Below, one piece after another: positions 28,201 through 43,200 of a DNA stretch of 64,000 nt. The stretch is taken from NCBI GenBank assembly GCA_037951105.1, contig JBAMJV010010118.1:35001-99000 (forward strand). Reading direction: 5' to 3'. The DNA is from Echinarachnius parma (taxonomy: Eukaryota > Echinodermata > Echinoidea > Clypeasteroida > Echinarachniidae). The notes under the pieces are model-generated. The model was not told the origin of the DNA. It saw only the letters and a program-made list of their open reading frames with translations, and ran no database searches. The number at the start of each line of letters is the position of its first letter. Position 1 is the first letter of the stretch. A program made the position numbers and the translations under genes.

Positions 28201-31200
28201 ATGGACAGTAAAGCCACTCCTCTCCAATTGTCACAGTCGGATAAGTTTCCCTTCTTTGGAAGGCATACAATAGCACCGTCTTTCCAGTCCTGTGGTACTA
28301 CATTTTCTGTCCATGCGCCGTTACAGATTTCGAGAATCCAGTCCACGACAGTGTCATCTCCAGCCTTGAGCATTTCTGCTGCAATGCCATCCATACCAGG
28401 TGCCTTGTTGTTCTTCATCATACCGATGGCCTTCCTTGCTTCCTCCTTGGTGAAGATGTCTGTCTCGATGGGGAGGATGTACGCCGGTTCACATGGTTCA
28501 GCAGGCGTATCCGGTTGGGGCCTATTTAGAACCTCTTTGAAGTGCTCTGCCCATCTGGCCAGTTTTTCTTCACCTTTTGATAGTACTCGTCCATCTTTGG
28601 ACTTAATGGGTGCGGATCTTGTAGAAGTGTTGTTGGTGATCTTCTTTGCAATGCGATACACAGTTCTCATGTCATTGCGGGCCGCAGCCTCTTCAGCAGC
28701 CTCTTCATCAATCTCTGCAGCAACATCAATCTCTCAGCATAACCTATACCTGACCCTATAACTGTTGGTTCACTTTCCAAATAACACACATGCCCCAAAA
28801 TACAAAAACACACCTAAATTAATATACTAATGAAATGTATCCGCCTGTACATCTAATGCAACTCCTAACCAAAACCTAATATCTGAATTCCTCATATAAT
28901 TAAAAACAAAACCACAAAATACTCAATCACAAAACTACTCTATAACCCCACTACTTTCACACTGACACTAATACCAAACTTCCTGATTCTCCTCCTATCC
29001 CCCTTCCTAACCCATCAAGGACGAGAGCTATTTTAAGGCAGAATTGGTCATTGTTTTCCTCTACAAATTGGCAACTCCTAAATTTTGTCGACGTATTAAT
29101 GACATAAAAATAGGTGGAAAATATTTAGTAATTACAAATTAAGACAAATATGAAGTGACTTTGCCGCAAAGTTGCCAATTTGAACGCGAATATCTGTTTT
29201 AAAGATATCACAATGTGTTGCCAATTTAAGGATTTTTCTAAATTATAGCGATTTACGTAATGATAAAAACCATTAAAAAATAACTAAAGCAGGTAGAGTA
29301 ACAAAATAGGGCTTTAAAAATAGAGAATTTTATGTTCTTTCTTCTTGTACACTTCACATAACTAATGTTCTTCTAGTTAAAGTGCAGGACTACCAAACCA
29401 CAAATATGTGGGCCTTAGGCACTGATGGGTTAACTAAACACTACCCTCAATGAAATATGTCAAATGTACAAAATATAACAATCATCATTATTACATGATT
29501 TCAACTTTAAGCTTATATTACAAATAAGGGGTTGAGCTTTCCCATAAAAATAAAACGCTTCTAAGGCTTCCACCCAACAATATCCTATTCAACTCTACCC
29601 AAAACGGCCCATATTCCCTGCCTCTCTATCTAATCCCTCACCCCTCAGTGTCACTTACACAGTACCACCAAATAAACCTAATTGACCAACATGCGCGAGA
29701 CGGTAAGTCTCACAAAACTAACACTAGCACAATTAGCAAGCTAGCATATGAACTTCTACAATATTAATCCTACATGTATATCAATTAACCATCATTACTT
29801 ATAAACGTCTATTCTAAAAACAACCCTTTGGACTAATCTCCTACTGTTCTCAAAAATGTATAAATCCCAATTACCATCAAGCCCAGGAGAATACTTAAAA
29901 GTTTAAAACAAAATACAAATTATTATACTTCTAAGTCAACTAACAAGTACAAATACATACTGTATCAAATATCCACACTCCAATATAATCTACATAATGA
30001 TCCCAGCTCTAAGCACATTCTAACATCACACATTGAACTTCTATGTAACCTTACAATAATTAGTATCCATATCTAGCGCAGCTCACTTTCATTCCCACCA
30101 ATTTCCATGAACCCAACCAAACCACAACTCCGTCTAAAGGCGTCTATTGATCAATCACCAAAACAATAAAGCCTAAACTGTATCCACTCTCATTGCTAAC
30201 ACTGTCTAACTTCACTCGGGCTTTACAGAACATAGCGTACAACTACCGAACACATGGGATATGCACACCGTGTATACAAATCTTATGTAGATGTGTACTT
30301 CAATCTCTCGCATAAAGTTTAAAACAAATGCACACCAAACTTTTACATTATACAGTGCGAGTCAAAAAAAACGAAACCGGACTTTGATAGCTTATAAATC
30401 CACAAATATACAAATATATATGTTGATATTGGTATCCTGTTAAAGCTTGGGAAATGTCCTTTAAAATGATATATCATACACTCCGATCACCTCACGCTTC
30501 ACCGAACGCGACCTAATTATCCAAAGGCATACAGAAACTACCGTGTCCAAGTTTGCAGTGTTCTTGTTTTGTGAATGGTTGCATTTGTTGTTTGATTGTC
30601 ATCCTGCATGTCCTATTCAGGGGACCCTGCCTCCAAACAGTGTGGTTGCTGATGTGAGGACAGTGTGTGATCCCCTTCCACCCTGATAAACATGAAAACA
30701 CTGGCAACCACCTGATATTTTGTTATGATTCACCAAAGGATATTCTTGAAATGTTCATTTGAAGAAAAAAACGTAAACAGACGCATTCATTCATGATAAA
30801 CACAACAAAAAACCTAAGTCCCCCTAATCAAAATTGCGTAAAAACGAAAAGGTTTTGAGCAAAATGACTTGGCAGGATGGTTCCTACACGTATAGACTAA
30901 CTTCTCTGTGGAAATGAGATTGATCCGCCATGTCATGCATGAGTGAGCACACATTAAAGGCAAAATTGTCACTTTTCAAAAGTCACTAGAGTAAAAAAGT
31001 GACAATTTTGTCTTTAATGTGCGCTCACTCATGCATGACCCGACGGACCAATTTTATTTTCGCATATAAGTTAGTCAATAAGTGTAGGAACAATCCTGCC
31101 AAGTTATTTTGCTCAAAACCTTTTCGTTAAAAAGTTATGCTATTTTGATTAGGGGGGACTTACTTTTTTGTTGTGTTTAGAACAAGACAACGGCAAACTT

Positions 31201-34200
31201 GGACACGGGTAGTTTTTGCATGACTCTGGATAATACGGTCCTGCTCAATGATGCGTAAAGTGATCAAAATGTGTGATGCATCATTTTAAAGGCAATTTCC
31301 CAAGCTTTAACATGATATCAATATCAACATAATATAATATGTTTGTAATTGGGGATTTATAAGCTATCAAAGTCCGGTTTCGTTTTTTTTTACTCGCACT
31401 GTATAACACAAAAACTATAGCATCCCTGGCAAATTGCGTGGTACCACAATAATCCTTATGCTTTTATGGTCAATACATACATATGTACCATGACATAACA
31501 CAACATGTTATACATGTAATCAAAGAAATAACAGACATCTCGAACATTTCCAACTCACCTGGAAAGAACAGAACGGCAGAAGGTGCCGAGCGAGCGCCCT
31601 CTGCCGTTACTTAATTTATAATGTAGGAATTAATTAATTAAACACCGCAATTTTACAACCCTTACATTAGCATCATCATAATCATCATTATAATGTGATT
31701 ATAACTTCCGATTTGTTCGTTTCCTTTCTGTCTTTGCAGACATCGAGAACCCAGCCTTCATAGCTTGCCCCGACTCATTCACCGTCTCCGTCTTCTCGCC
31801 GTCGCAGACCGTCCCAGTTACGTGGACGGCGCCCACAGCCACAGATAACTCCGGCGTCGTCGACGTCGTCCTGGCGACCGGGAGTCCGAGCTCGGGATCA
31901 AGGCTCGGGGTCGCTTCCCACGAGATCACCTACGTGGCTCGGGACGGAAGTGGGAACGAGATCACCACTTGTCAATTCACCATCATGGTGGCGGTGAAAC
32001 CGAGTAGGATATATTTCTGTTTTTTTTTCTATGTACCTCGTCCAAAATAATATGAAGATTGAATACAATAAATCGATATGAACCGAAATAAAAGTCTTAG
32101 GCCGTGTTCTAGGCTTGAGGACGTTTCGCGCACCGTCTCCTATGTTGCTCGCGCGATGATGACTTCAAACCAGGGGGGTGTCACTGCTGCCAGAGTGCAG
32201 CGATTTTTGCTCACCGGAAGAGCCCACAACTGGTTGCATTATGGGCTACTTGGGAACTACAGTTAACCAATCACAGAGTAGTTCAAACGCGTCGTCACGG
32301 GATCGAGGTCAATAAAACAAGTTCATATGCATACGTCACAATGGCTCCCATTGTTCTCATAAGCGTGATGAAATCTAGGACAGTGCGCAGGAAAATAGGC
32401 GCGATAGTCTACGCACTGCATAGCATGATGATTGGTCCAGTATTTCTAGGTCACTACGCGATGACGTAGAGAAGTGGGCTACGGGAGCTTCAAAAATCGG
32501 TTCACTCCGCCATGTTGCCCATGTACAAAGTCTATGGGACACGTGACTTGCGCGCGTTAAGTGAGCCTTCTAGTTATAAACGGGTTGGTTTGTTTATTCA
32601 TACTTCTATGCTTCAAACTAAAAATGAAACAGTAAATTATAGGGTTCGAGGCCTACGAGTCAGTTCACCGTTACTGTGGGGTGAAAACTAAGAAGGACAT
32701 TGTTTTATATTCTGGTTGATATATATTTTGTTAAATATTATAAAAATGAACTTGAACATTGGACATATTAAAATGATAAACTCAGCAAAACAACGTAACA
32801 ACCACGTATCAGCCATGTAACAGCATTGGGATGATGGTCACCCCGTGTCAACCCACCGTCACGGTAGCGCTTAAAGAATGTAAAACATTATTTACATGTT
32901 TTGTATTCATCATGAAAGAATAAAACAAATAATGTATATTAACCATGATTTTAGAGGAACTAATGAAAATGTAATAATTTAAAGTTATCTATCATGATTG
33001 CAAAACTAAGATTACAACAGATTAGTCAGTAACAGCCAAATGACGAAGTTGAAATTTTGCGAGATTATCAGAGTTTTGTGGTGACGACTTTAGTACATAA
33101 GTATGTCTTGATAATTCTTATATCATTCTACAGCGGACCAGACTGTGCATTTGCGAGGCCAGCTGATCATGGCGACAGTGCGGGGCCTGACTGCCTCATC
33201 CACCGATTCACTTCGCCTGAGCAGTCTAGAAAATGACGTAAGAAGATATCCCATTAGAACAATGAATTCTTTGCCATGTGTATTTTGTTGATTCGTAGCA
33301 TTTTAAACGAAATCATGATTTAAATTACTTGTATTATCAAATAACTATGTTTCATGTAATATTTAACACTAACACTCTGATAATCAAATGATGTGTTTAT
33401 TGGTAGTTCAGATTTGTAACTCAAATAATCAGACAATTTTTAAAAGATGTATTTTTAGCTTAAACATTCCAACGGTGAGTTTGTACACCGCAATTCACCA
33501 TTAATTTAAATAAGGGCAGTGTGTCTGCACTAGATACGCATACCAATGAGGCAGTGTGTATTTCACACCATGCGCCAGTCGTTCGCAAGATGGTACAGCA
33601 CAGGTCTGATTGATATACGAATATAAACTAATTTGTGAGCACTGGAAAACGGAATCCAAGCTACTCTAAATATCCCGGAAAAGTGGAATATTAATTTTGA
33701 CCATGGCATGCATGGCGGCCTGGACGGTTAAGCCAATACCATATTAAGAATAATATAACATATTATAAGAGGAGCTACAGCAGAACTGATAACAAAATAT
33801 CTACTTTGAATGTCATGTTTCCATCGGGTATCTGAATCTGTTTTTTTTTTATGATACAGACACATTTGTAAATTAATAACAGTATAGAGATTGTCTTTTA
33901 CACGACGAATGAACAGTTTTCCATCTGTAATGTTTAAAGTGCCGCACTGTACACTTCTGTCATTGTTAAGAGCTACATAATCCTAAACTGAATATATTTG
34001 ATTATTGCATTGTTTTTTGTTTATAGCTGAACGACTACTTCCGACAGTCGACCAGCATCAAAGATGATTTTCTCTACATCCAGCTCCCGAGTACACAGGC
34101 CGACAGTTCCAGCAACCTGGCGGTCCAGTATAGCATTTATCTCTGCAAGCCGGCTTATTACAACAAGGCAATGATAGAAGGGGCCTTTGAAAGTGCGCTG

Positions 34201-37200
34201 ATCAACTCCAACGCCTTCCCGACATCCAATACCATCGTCGCCGACTCGTTCAGTTTGAGTGAGTGGAAAATGCAAACATTATTGTGCTTGATCTTAGTGT
34301 TCAGATTGCATTAGGAAGCCGATTCGTATTAGAAAGAGTCGTCACATATACTGCGTCCTCGTTACCTTATTAGAACAAAGACAGCAAGAGAAAACTCGTT
34401 TCAAACGGCACTAGTCAACACGGCGCCTTCGCAACTTCCAGTACCATCGTCTCCTGCCCATTTGTTCAAGTTGGTGCACAAATTATTTATTTGTATCTAT
34501 TTGCCGAGATTGCATTAGGTCTACCCGACTCTTTAAGGGCACGGATATATAAATTGCGTCAAGTACACGGAAAGGGGAAATAACTAGCATTGGTTTATCG
34601 ATATAGGCAATCTAAATTCATGTATAACATAATAATGATACTCAAGCTTTTAATGATAACTTAAAGGGGACCACCAGGCAATGAACAACACATAATATTT
34701 ATATGCTTTGGTACCATTTTGTGATATCAAATAGATACCCAACATTTTGCAAAGGGTTTTGTAATTCATAAACAAAGCAATTCATTTCCACCATTTACGG
34801 AACCACTACTATTTCCTGGTTCCGTACAGGCCAAACAATTGCGAGTGCGCCAATGCTATTCACGCGTACGTTTGGAGACAGTAGCGTCTTTTCGCTCTGC
34901 GACGGGAGTGCGGCTACGGGGGATTTAAATTAGCTTTGATTGTCCCCGTACTCTGGCTACCGTCGCGATCTATTTGCAGTTTCGCAATTCTGAATACGCG
35001 GGAGTTTCACTCGTTCCATTTATCATGCATGTTGTACTATAAGCATACGGTATAGGCAGTACAAATCACAACATACTGCACTGTGCATGCAGCGCGTGTG
35101 TACGAATCAGTGCATGAAACACGTGAGGCAGCGAGCCTCGCCGTCCAAGCGCTCTGATTGGCTGATCACGTACCCGCGTAGCGGCTCTACGCCCGACGTT
35201 AATTCGGCGAACTACCGTCCTAGGTTTGGCCGCTACGGGGAAATTTTCGCTCTGAGTGCGACCCCCCGCTAAGATTAGCGTTGTAGCCATAGTCCCGTCG
35301 CCGAGCGAAAAGACGCTAATAGAATCCCGGGAGATTCGTTCGCTCTGGACAAATTAGTCTCGTACATTCAGACCCATGAACGCAATTTTTAGAGTGGTGA
35401 TGCGTTTTCAATTACATTTTTTTTTCTGGAAACTTTTTTTTGTGAACTTGTTGATAGAATGGAATACTAAAGATGTTATCTATCATTTATAAGAATATTA
35501 CTTTTGGGTGGTGGTACCCTTTTGCAAGCCAAATTTCAATAGTTGCGAGATTATTGTCTTATATGAGAAAAAAATGTCCTTTAATAGCATGCCTGAAAAA
35601 ATTAGGGCTTGAAATCTCTTTTCGTGGAGTTATAGAGCTAAAACTAATAAACCATCGTCCAACGGTTAATTGTGCACTATACGTGTATTCACCCAGTGAG
35701 GAAGTTCGTACACGGATTCCACGGAGTACCACAACGCTATGCGTGACCCCTTCGTGACCCGCGCACATATAACAATGGCATGACCGGATTTGTTTTCTTT
35801 CTAAAGGAGACAGGATACTTATGTCAACACATCATGTTCAAATACTAACCAGTTATGCACTTTGTATGTAAACGAATCATTTCATGACGTGATTACATCG
35901 CTTAGAGAACACCGCTTCTCAGGGCCTGACAAGCGGTATGATATTTCAGGTCTCAAGCCTGCATCGAGTAGATTTGTATCACTGTTGACACTTTCTTATC
36001 ACTAGCCCCTCTCTCTGTGATAGCACTGGGCCTCAGGGGCAGTTAACACAGCTGGGATTGTTGACAGTAGTGATAAAACTGTCAGAAACTGATAAGAATG
36101 TGACCGAGTTGATTACCACGATGGTGGAAATCAAACTAACGATAGAATCACCTAATGTTTTCAGAAGGAAAAAAACGTGTCCGTATATTATAGATTTCGA
36201 TATCAAACACCGTAAGATCGTAAGTATGTATCAATTTATTTGCAATCCCGCCACAATGCAGGTCTTCAGAATACCTCGCACATGTCAATAATATATGCAA
36301 GGTTCTGATAAATATTGATTTTCGTAAATGAAATGACAACTTTCATAAATGAGTTCAGCGAAAACATTCCAGTTCTTTTGTAAATTAAGGGTTTTAATGC
36401 AAAATCAATCAAATCAAATGCAAATCACGTAAACCTGACATGCCTGATGAAAGCAATGATAACAATATGAACGTGTTGGATCATTTTAATCATATATTTG
36501 GAAATGAACATTGATACGCAATTAATAATTCCATCGTTTGAAATGCAATACTTTGTGTTCTATTCTATGCTAGCAGATTTATATGTAAATTGACGATACT
36601 GGGCATGATGGTGTGTATCGTTTTGTTTTTATTAAAAACTCTTCTTAATTATGTTTATTTTGTTTTGGCTGCTGCAGTATATTTCGTAACAGGTCAGAGT
36701 CAGACTACATCATAATAATTATAACCCTATACAATCACGATGTCTTTAATAATCTACAGATGTGAAGGAGTTCCAGGGCACGTTCGCACTGAGGAGTTTT
36801 GTCAGCTCTACCGCCACTGAAGTAGATTTCTCCTCCTGCTGTGCCGATCCAAACAGCGCCACCTACCTAGCCTTGCAGACCAGTGTTCATGCTTTCGTAA
36901 GCCATCTTTACAGTATTATTTTACAAAAACACGTTCAGAATGTTGCAAACAATTAAATTATAAGTCCCGCAATATGCGCTGATATTGAATAATACAACAC
37001 TAACCCTATAGGCATATATGAATACTATGCGTCCTGATTACATCATGATAGTTTCCTTGTCAATATGAGTGAAGGTATTACCATGATAGATGATTATAGC
37101 TTCATCTCGCTAATATTTTACATATCATTGGGGTCACCACTAGTTTATCCATCAAATAATGACTCATTCTCAGTTACACGTGTATCATGTATGAACTAAG

Positions 37201-40200
37201 AGCCTGCCATAAAGTACAAAGTATAAACATGTCGTAAAGATAATTGGAATATATAAAGTCCCCCTGTAAATAATACTATCTTCGAATATATTTAACACTA
37301 TCCAAGACAGATTTTTAAAAACACGATTCAATATTTCATATTATTGAATGTCAAAGACTGAATGTTTTAACGTGATCTATCAACTTCGTTGGTATGTTCC
37401 AAAAATGATAGATTAAGGGTTGATGAAATGTATATTTTTGTGATCTGATATGTCCATTTAATGATGTTAAATTTCCATGGTAAATGAATATCATAAGTAT
37501 AATAAGCGGAAATTTAGAGTGATATTTGCTCTCTCATCGAAATAGCTTTGTACACGGTTGAAGGTCTCCCAGGGAAACTTCAAAATCCAAACACTTCAAT
37601 CACAAATAAACCCCTCAAAAAAAGTTCGGAAACTCAACTTTGATCGATTATATCACTCTTATTGTCAAATTATATTGTTTACTTTTAGTGTCATTGCAAT
37701 GCATGATGACCTCCCTTTAAAATGGTACATTATATGTCATTTATTTCAAATCGGGGAATGCGCAGTGCGTTTCAGAATGGAGGACGGTCAGAAGTCAAAT
37801 GTCGCAAAATGGACCAAAAGTATTCAGTTAGGAAATTTGACTATTGTGTCGTATTGTTTAATGGTCAAGTTGTATCGAAGATTGTAGCGTGTTCAAATGA
37901 TTTAGAATTATCAATTTGGTATCATTTTAAAGCCTATGTGTCCATCTTTTCAATACGGTTATGTCCGAAACAATTTTATTAACGGTTTAAGTATGGAACA
38001 GCTGAATATGGGGGAGGTCCGAAAGTAAATGTTGCAAAATGCATTTTATTTTGTGAAATTGAAGGCGTTGCATCGAAAAACGACTATTGGAGGAGATGTT
38101 TTGGGGTTTTACATTGCATAATCATCAGTAAATTTGCATCATGTGAAAGCATGTTTATTTTCCCTTAAAATTATGTCTCACCTGTAATAATTATGCTATT
38201 GGGGTGTGTGCAGTAAAACCGGATATGGGGGTCTATTAATGCTATGAATTTAAGACCGTGGTTTCTTGTTTCACGATTCCGGTTAGATATTGTTGTATTA
38301 ATGATAACTCTATCATCATTACGTTTTGCACTATCGGAAAGCTCATTAATTCATCTTTAATATGATATCTCATTTGCAATGATTATGCTTAATGTGAGTG
38401 CGCAGTACAGGAAACTCGCACACTTGATGTATTGAAAATGCATCAAATTTCCCTAAACGTACGCAAACTGGCCAGAACTGGCATATTAGCGCCCTCTATG
38501 ACCGTGTCGGTATGCCCTTATTACCACATACAAAACGGTAGAACATGGACCTTGCAACGTGTCATTTTGAGCCCCATACATTTAGAGGTACTACGCCCAC
38601 CTCAATCACATAACCACTATGAATGGGGCATTATTTTATTGGCAAATTAACACGCTTCAACATGATGTTGAATTTCATAATGATTATGTAAAGTAAAGTA
38701 CCAAGATATCTCCACAAAAAGTCGTTTTTGGATGCAACGCCTTCAATTTCACACATTCAAATGCATTTTGTATACATTTTGCAGTCGATCCTCCCCAATA
38801 TTCACCTTAATTGTACCTACCCGGCTTTCATAATCATTCCAAGTGAGGTGTCATTGGAAAGATAATTTAACGGGCTTTCGTCTGATACCATGTTCAACAG
38901 TATTCTTTCATTGTCAAGATATTCATCGTCGAAAGAATTTGAACTTGAGAAAGACCCTGATAGGGGTGTCAGACCTTCCAACTGAAGTTTGTTGGCGCAT
39001 TTTGTGACATTTCACTTCTGACATTCCCCCATTCTCAGATATACTGCGCATACCTCGTGCTCGTGATGCTTACGAATTTGGTATCACTTGAAAGAGGTAT
39101 ACACACTCTTTCAGGTGATACCAAATATAACAATTGTGATTTTATAATAAAATAGATATAATCGATCAAACTTGAGTTTCCGAACTTTTTTTGAGGGGTT
39201 TATATTGATAACGAAAGGGATATTTGGCAAGCCGATACGGTTTCATGCCCTCATAGGTATTACGAATACAGAAGCGCTATGGAAATCTAAGTAAGTTGTG
39301 TGTATTTTAAAAGTAATACTAGATCTATTTCAAGACATAAAGCAGGGGCCGCGGAACTGGAGGGGCTGCCCCCCCCCCCCCAAACGTTTTTGGCTTAAAA
39401 CAAAAAAATACATAAGAATAAAATAACACATATTATAACAATTAAAATGTGGTCAGCCCTTTCACTTTCAAAACCTTTCCGCGGCCCCTGTAAAGTATAC
39501 AAAGCAAGCGACTAAATTTGAATATCATGTATCCATTATTTTCTTCCACCATCAGCTGGATGCGTCATTCGGCGGTATGACCGGATTCCGAATGGTCAGG
39601 GCTCTACAGTTCCGCTCCGGAAGTGTCGTTGTCCCATTCACCGTGACCTTTGACGGATCAGCGACCTCAACATCCAGTGCACTCAATTTCACATTCAACA
39701 ATGACGTCACGGATGGTACTTTGGAGCTCAATGCAGGTGCAGGCACAGATCTCTATTTAGTGCAGACTCGGCCATATGTATTCATCCAAGGTAAAAACAA
39801 AAAAACAACAAAAAAAACAAGCAATGTGTCAAACAAACTGGCCTGACTAATTATGTAACGCATATGAGCCCGTGACCAAAATGGCACGAATAACTAGTAA
39901 CTGGGTGCAAAGTTAAATCGTTAAGTATAATTGATTGACCTGGTTGTTCAGACACATTAACATGAAGAGCTTAATTAATCTCTCATTCATCTACCATTAT
40001 TTCTAGATATTTTGTAAAGTCCAGCTTAGTATCATTGTAGACTTTATGAATTCAATCCACTATTGTTTGAATTAAGGGCAAATTCAATAAAATTCAATTT
40101 GGTGAGTACAATGAATTATAGTAAGTCGACCATTAACACGTTCACGCATGAATTTCGAATTGCTCATATTGCCCATTGACTGCTGCCATTTGAAACTGGA

Positions 40201-43200
40201 TCTCTTTACTTATTTTAAATGCAAATTACTCTACTTGCTTTGTTAAAAGCAGACAAAATGTATATTTAGAGCAGAACACTTTTGTTTAGTTATCACATGT
40301 TTTGGGGATCGAAATCACTTAAAACATGTTAAAGATAGTATTTAAGTTTCGTATTACAGTCAAACATGTATTAACGGCCGCCTGTCTATAGTAACCTAGC
40401 TGCCTATAGTGGCCAATAAAGGACATAATCTTGCAAAGAAAAACAATATCATGCAGCCTTTCTATAGAGGTTAACTGTATACAGTAGGCACTTTTCTTGT
40501 TTCTCTAAGGTGGTCACTTTCCTACATACTGTAGATTTGACTGTAATTTATTATTTTGTATCTTGAATGAGAACAGAGATATAATATCACACACACCTAG
40601 TAAATATATACAGTTTGATTAGATAGTAATTAATATATATAATTAGTGTTTCCAACGTTTGTTTTGTTATTTTTATTTCAGAGGTGTGCCCTGCATCATA
40701 CTGCCTCAACGAAGGAACGTGCACCATCGAAAACCCCACAAGCACATATGACTACGTATGTACCAGGTAAGCAACGTTAAAGGCCTATAGAGGGATCTAG
40801 TAACTTTGTTGACCAACAAGAATGACAAAGGGTTGATGAAATGTAAATTGCTGTGATATAATGTGTATAATGTTAACATAGTTAGATTAATGTCATAATA
40901 GTTTAGACACGAGCGAAAATACACTATGAAAGTTTGTACACAGTTGAAAGGATCTCTGTTTTTTTTTCTCTTTAAATTAAATGATAAGTAAGTCAATAAC
41001 AAAGAGAACATTAACACACAAACAAAGATGGATTATATCAGTATTATATCCCTCATGAGATCGTTTTACCATTGTATTTGACAAATGATAGTTTTGGACA
41101 ACACGCACAATCCCCGCGCAATCATGTGACCGGGCTGTTAGCAAAAAATTAACACTAAAAGTTCGTTACGCGTTCGTCCCATAGATCATGTGTTTAAGCA
41201 AAATGCACACGCGATCAAATTTGTGCAGTACTCTATGGCGCACACGTTCTAGTCACGTGATTGACATTACTGGTAAAAACTAACACCCTGGGAAGAAGAA
41301 CGCCAAGACAGCCAATAAGCACATCCGTGGTAGCGCTAGCACGCATTCATCGCGTATGTGCGCAACTGCCAGCGCGTTGGTGCGCACTCAGTTTTGCGTC
41401 TTTGTGATTGTGTGCGCAAAATAACAATGACTTTAAGCGTATTAGATGCGCCGTGGTTCTGGAGGCTCATACTGGCTTCATTAATGTCGATTGATTTTTA
41501 TATCAAAATTTACAAGCGATTTTATGAAATATTCAGAGATTATCACTTATTTTGCTATAAGCTGAACTCAATCACTGATATTGATGAGTGATATAAAACA
41601 ACTAACGAATGTGCTTGATTGTGATAGGCAATCTATTACCTCGGTGGGCTCAAAATGACTATTACCCTCAGCTACGCTTCGGGTAATAATCATTTTGAGC
41701 CCACCTCGGTAATAGATTTGACTATCACAAGAAGCCCATTCGTTAGTTGTATATTAGTGGGAGGGAAACAACCAGGCACGGATGAACCACAAGAGATGAA
41801 AATAATGTAGTTTGGTCAATTTAGATAAACTTACTAGATCAATTTAGTACAAGCGCCATAGGTTTAGCTGCACCATAGCCATACCATACGAAAGAGTGCC
41901 TGCCAAGTGCTGAATTACGGTGCTAATTACGGTTGTGCATATCTGATGGCCAAAGGATATTAGACTACACTGTGACCACACGGTGATGCACTTATTTTAC
42001 TAATATATATTGATAACGCTCAGTTTTACCTTTTAAAAAAAGGTGTAATGTAGATTTATATAATTCACATAATGACCTAAAAACAAAATATATATTAGAA
42101 CAAAAACAAAGCTTCAAAACTACCCATTTGCTAATGTGCCGTCAGACCGAGCTACGCTTCTCCTGCGCTCTAGACAATAGCTGGTCACAATCTCTGGAAT
42201 GTATCTGCAAAATGTCTTTTGTTAAATGACAAATGAATGGGAGGATTATCGCACATGGGTGAAAGGATAGCCTCTCATGCATGGACATACAATGGCTCCC
42301 TGAACAAAAGTTGAGCAGATGTGAGGTCGTGGAAGAGCTACGCTTGTTTTGGACATGTCGAAAGCAAACGCAGAACTCTGGCGACCTAATCTTTTGTTCA
42401 GCGAGCTATTGTCTGTGCATTCATGGAAGGATATCTTTTGGCACATGTGAGATAATCTTCCCATTCAGATCCTCATTGGACAAAAGACACATTCCAGTGC
42501 TGGTGACCAGCTATTGTCTAGAGCGCAGGAGAAGCGTGGCTCTGGTGTGACGGCAGTTTTAGTGTCGCACATATAAACATGAATTTTGCAAGTGGTCAGG
42601 ACAATGCCTGTCACAATGGAGCGACTAGTAGAGATATTTCTACAACGCTTCATACACATAAATATACACAGAGGAAAAACGCCGGAATAAGCATGTATAT
42701 TACACACGCACATAAACATACCCACTATTTAGGCACATACTACTCAATCAAGGCAAAGTATTATTACGTATTTACCTGTAGTTCGTCGTCTGCTTAATAT
42801 GCTTGCTTCTGTACAGTCGCCTGGTATGGCTATCCTGTGCAATCAAGAGGTTGAAGAGAAAAGGGTTGCTTAGGATAGTGCTTAGTCGCGTTTTTTTACT
42901 TGGAGATAATCATGTTAACAGTTTGTTTAGAGTATTCTAGGAACGAAAATTGGGAGTGTTAGAGAAAGATGATTATATAAGCTCTTTTTAGTTGTGAATT
43001 ATGTGTATTCCAAGCTTAGAAATACATGTAATTATCATCTAAAAATATGTCATCACATAGAAAAGGCAAATACATACAATATGTCATGGACTTAAATGCC
43101 CTTCTCATTCTCACCTTACGGTTTCAATATAATTTTTAATTTATTATTCGTTTTTGTTTTCACTTCTCAACCCTCAGCTGTGCAGATGGATTTTCAGGTG

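Noticed and set aside
28201-28761. 186-codon + strand frame
   Set aside because: It is the antisense of the RTE-like reverse transcriptase, whose minus-strand motifs are unmistakable.
31571-31611. Helitron 3' end (hairpin after the 28-bp repeat)
   Set aside because: A 9-bp hairpin is present but there is no CTRR end right after it, no 5' TC partner and no Rep/helicase sequence.
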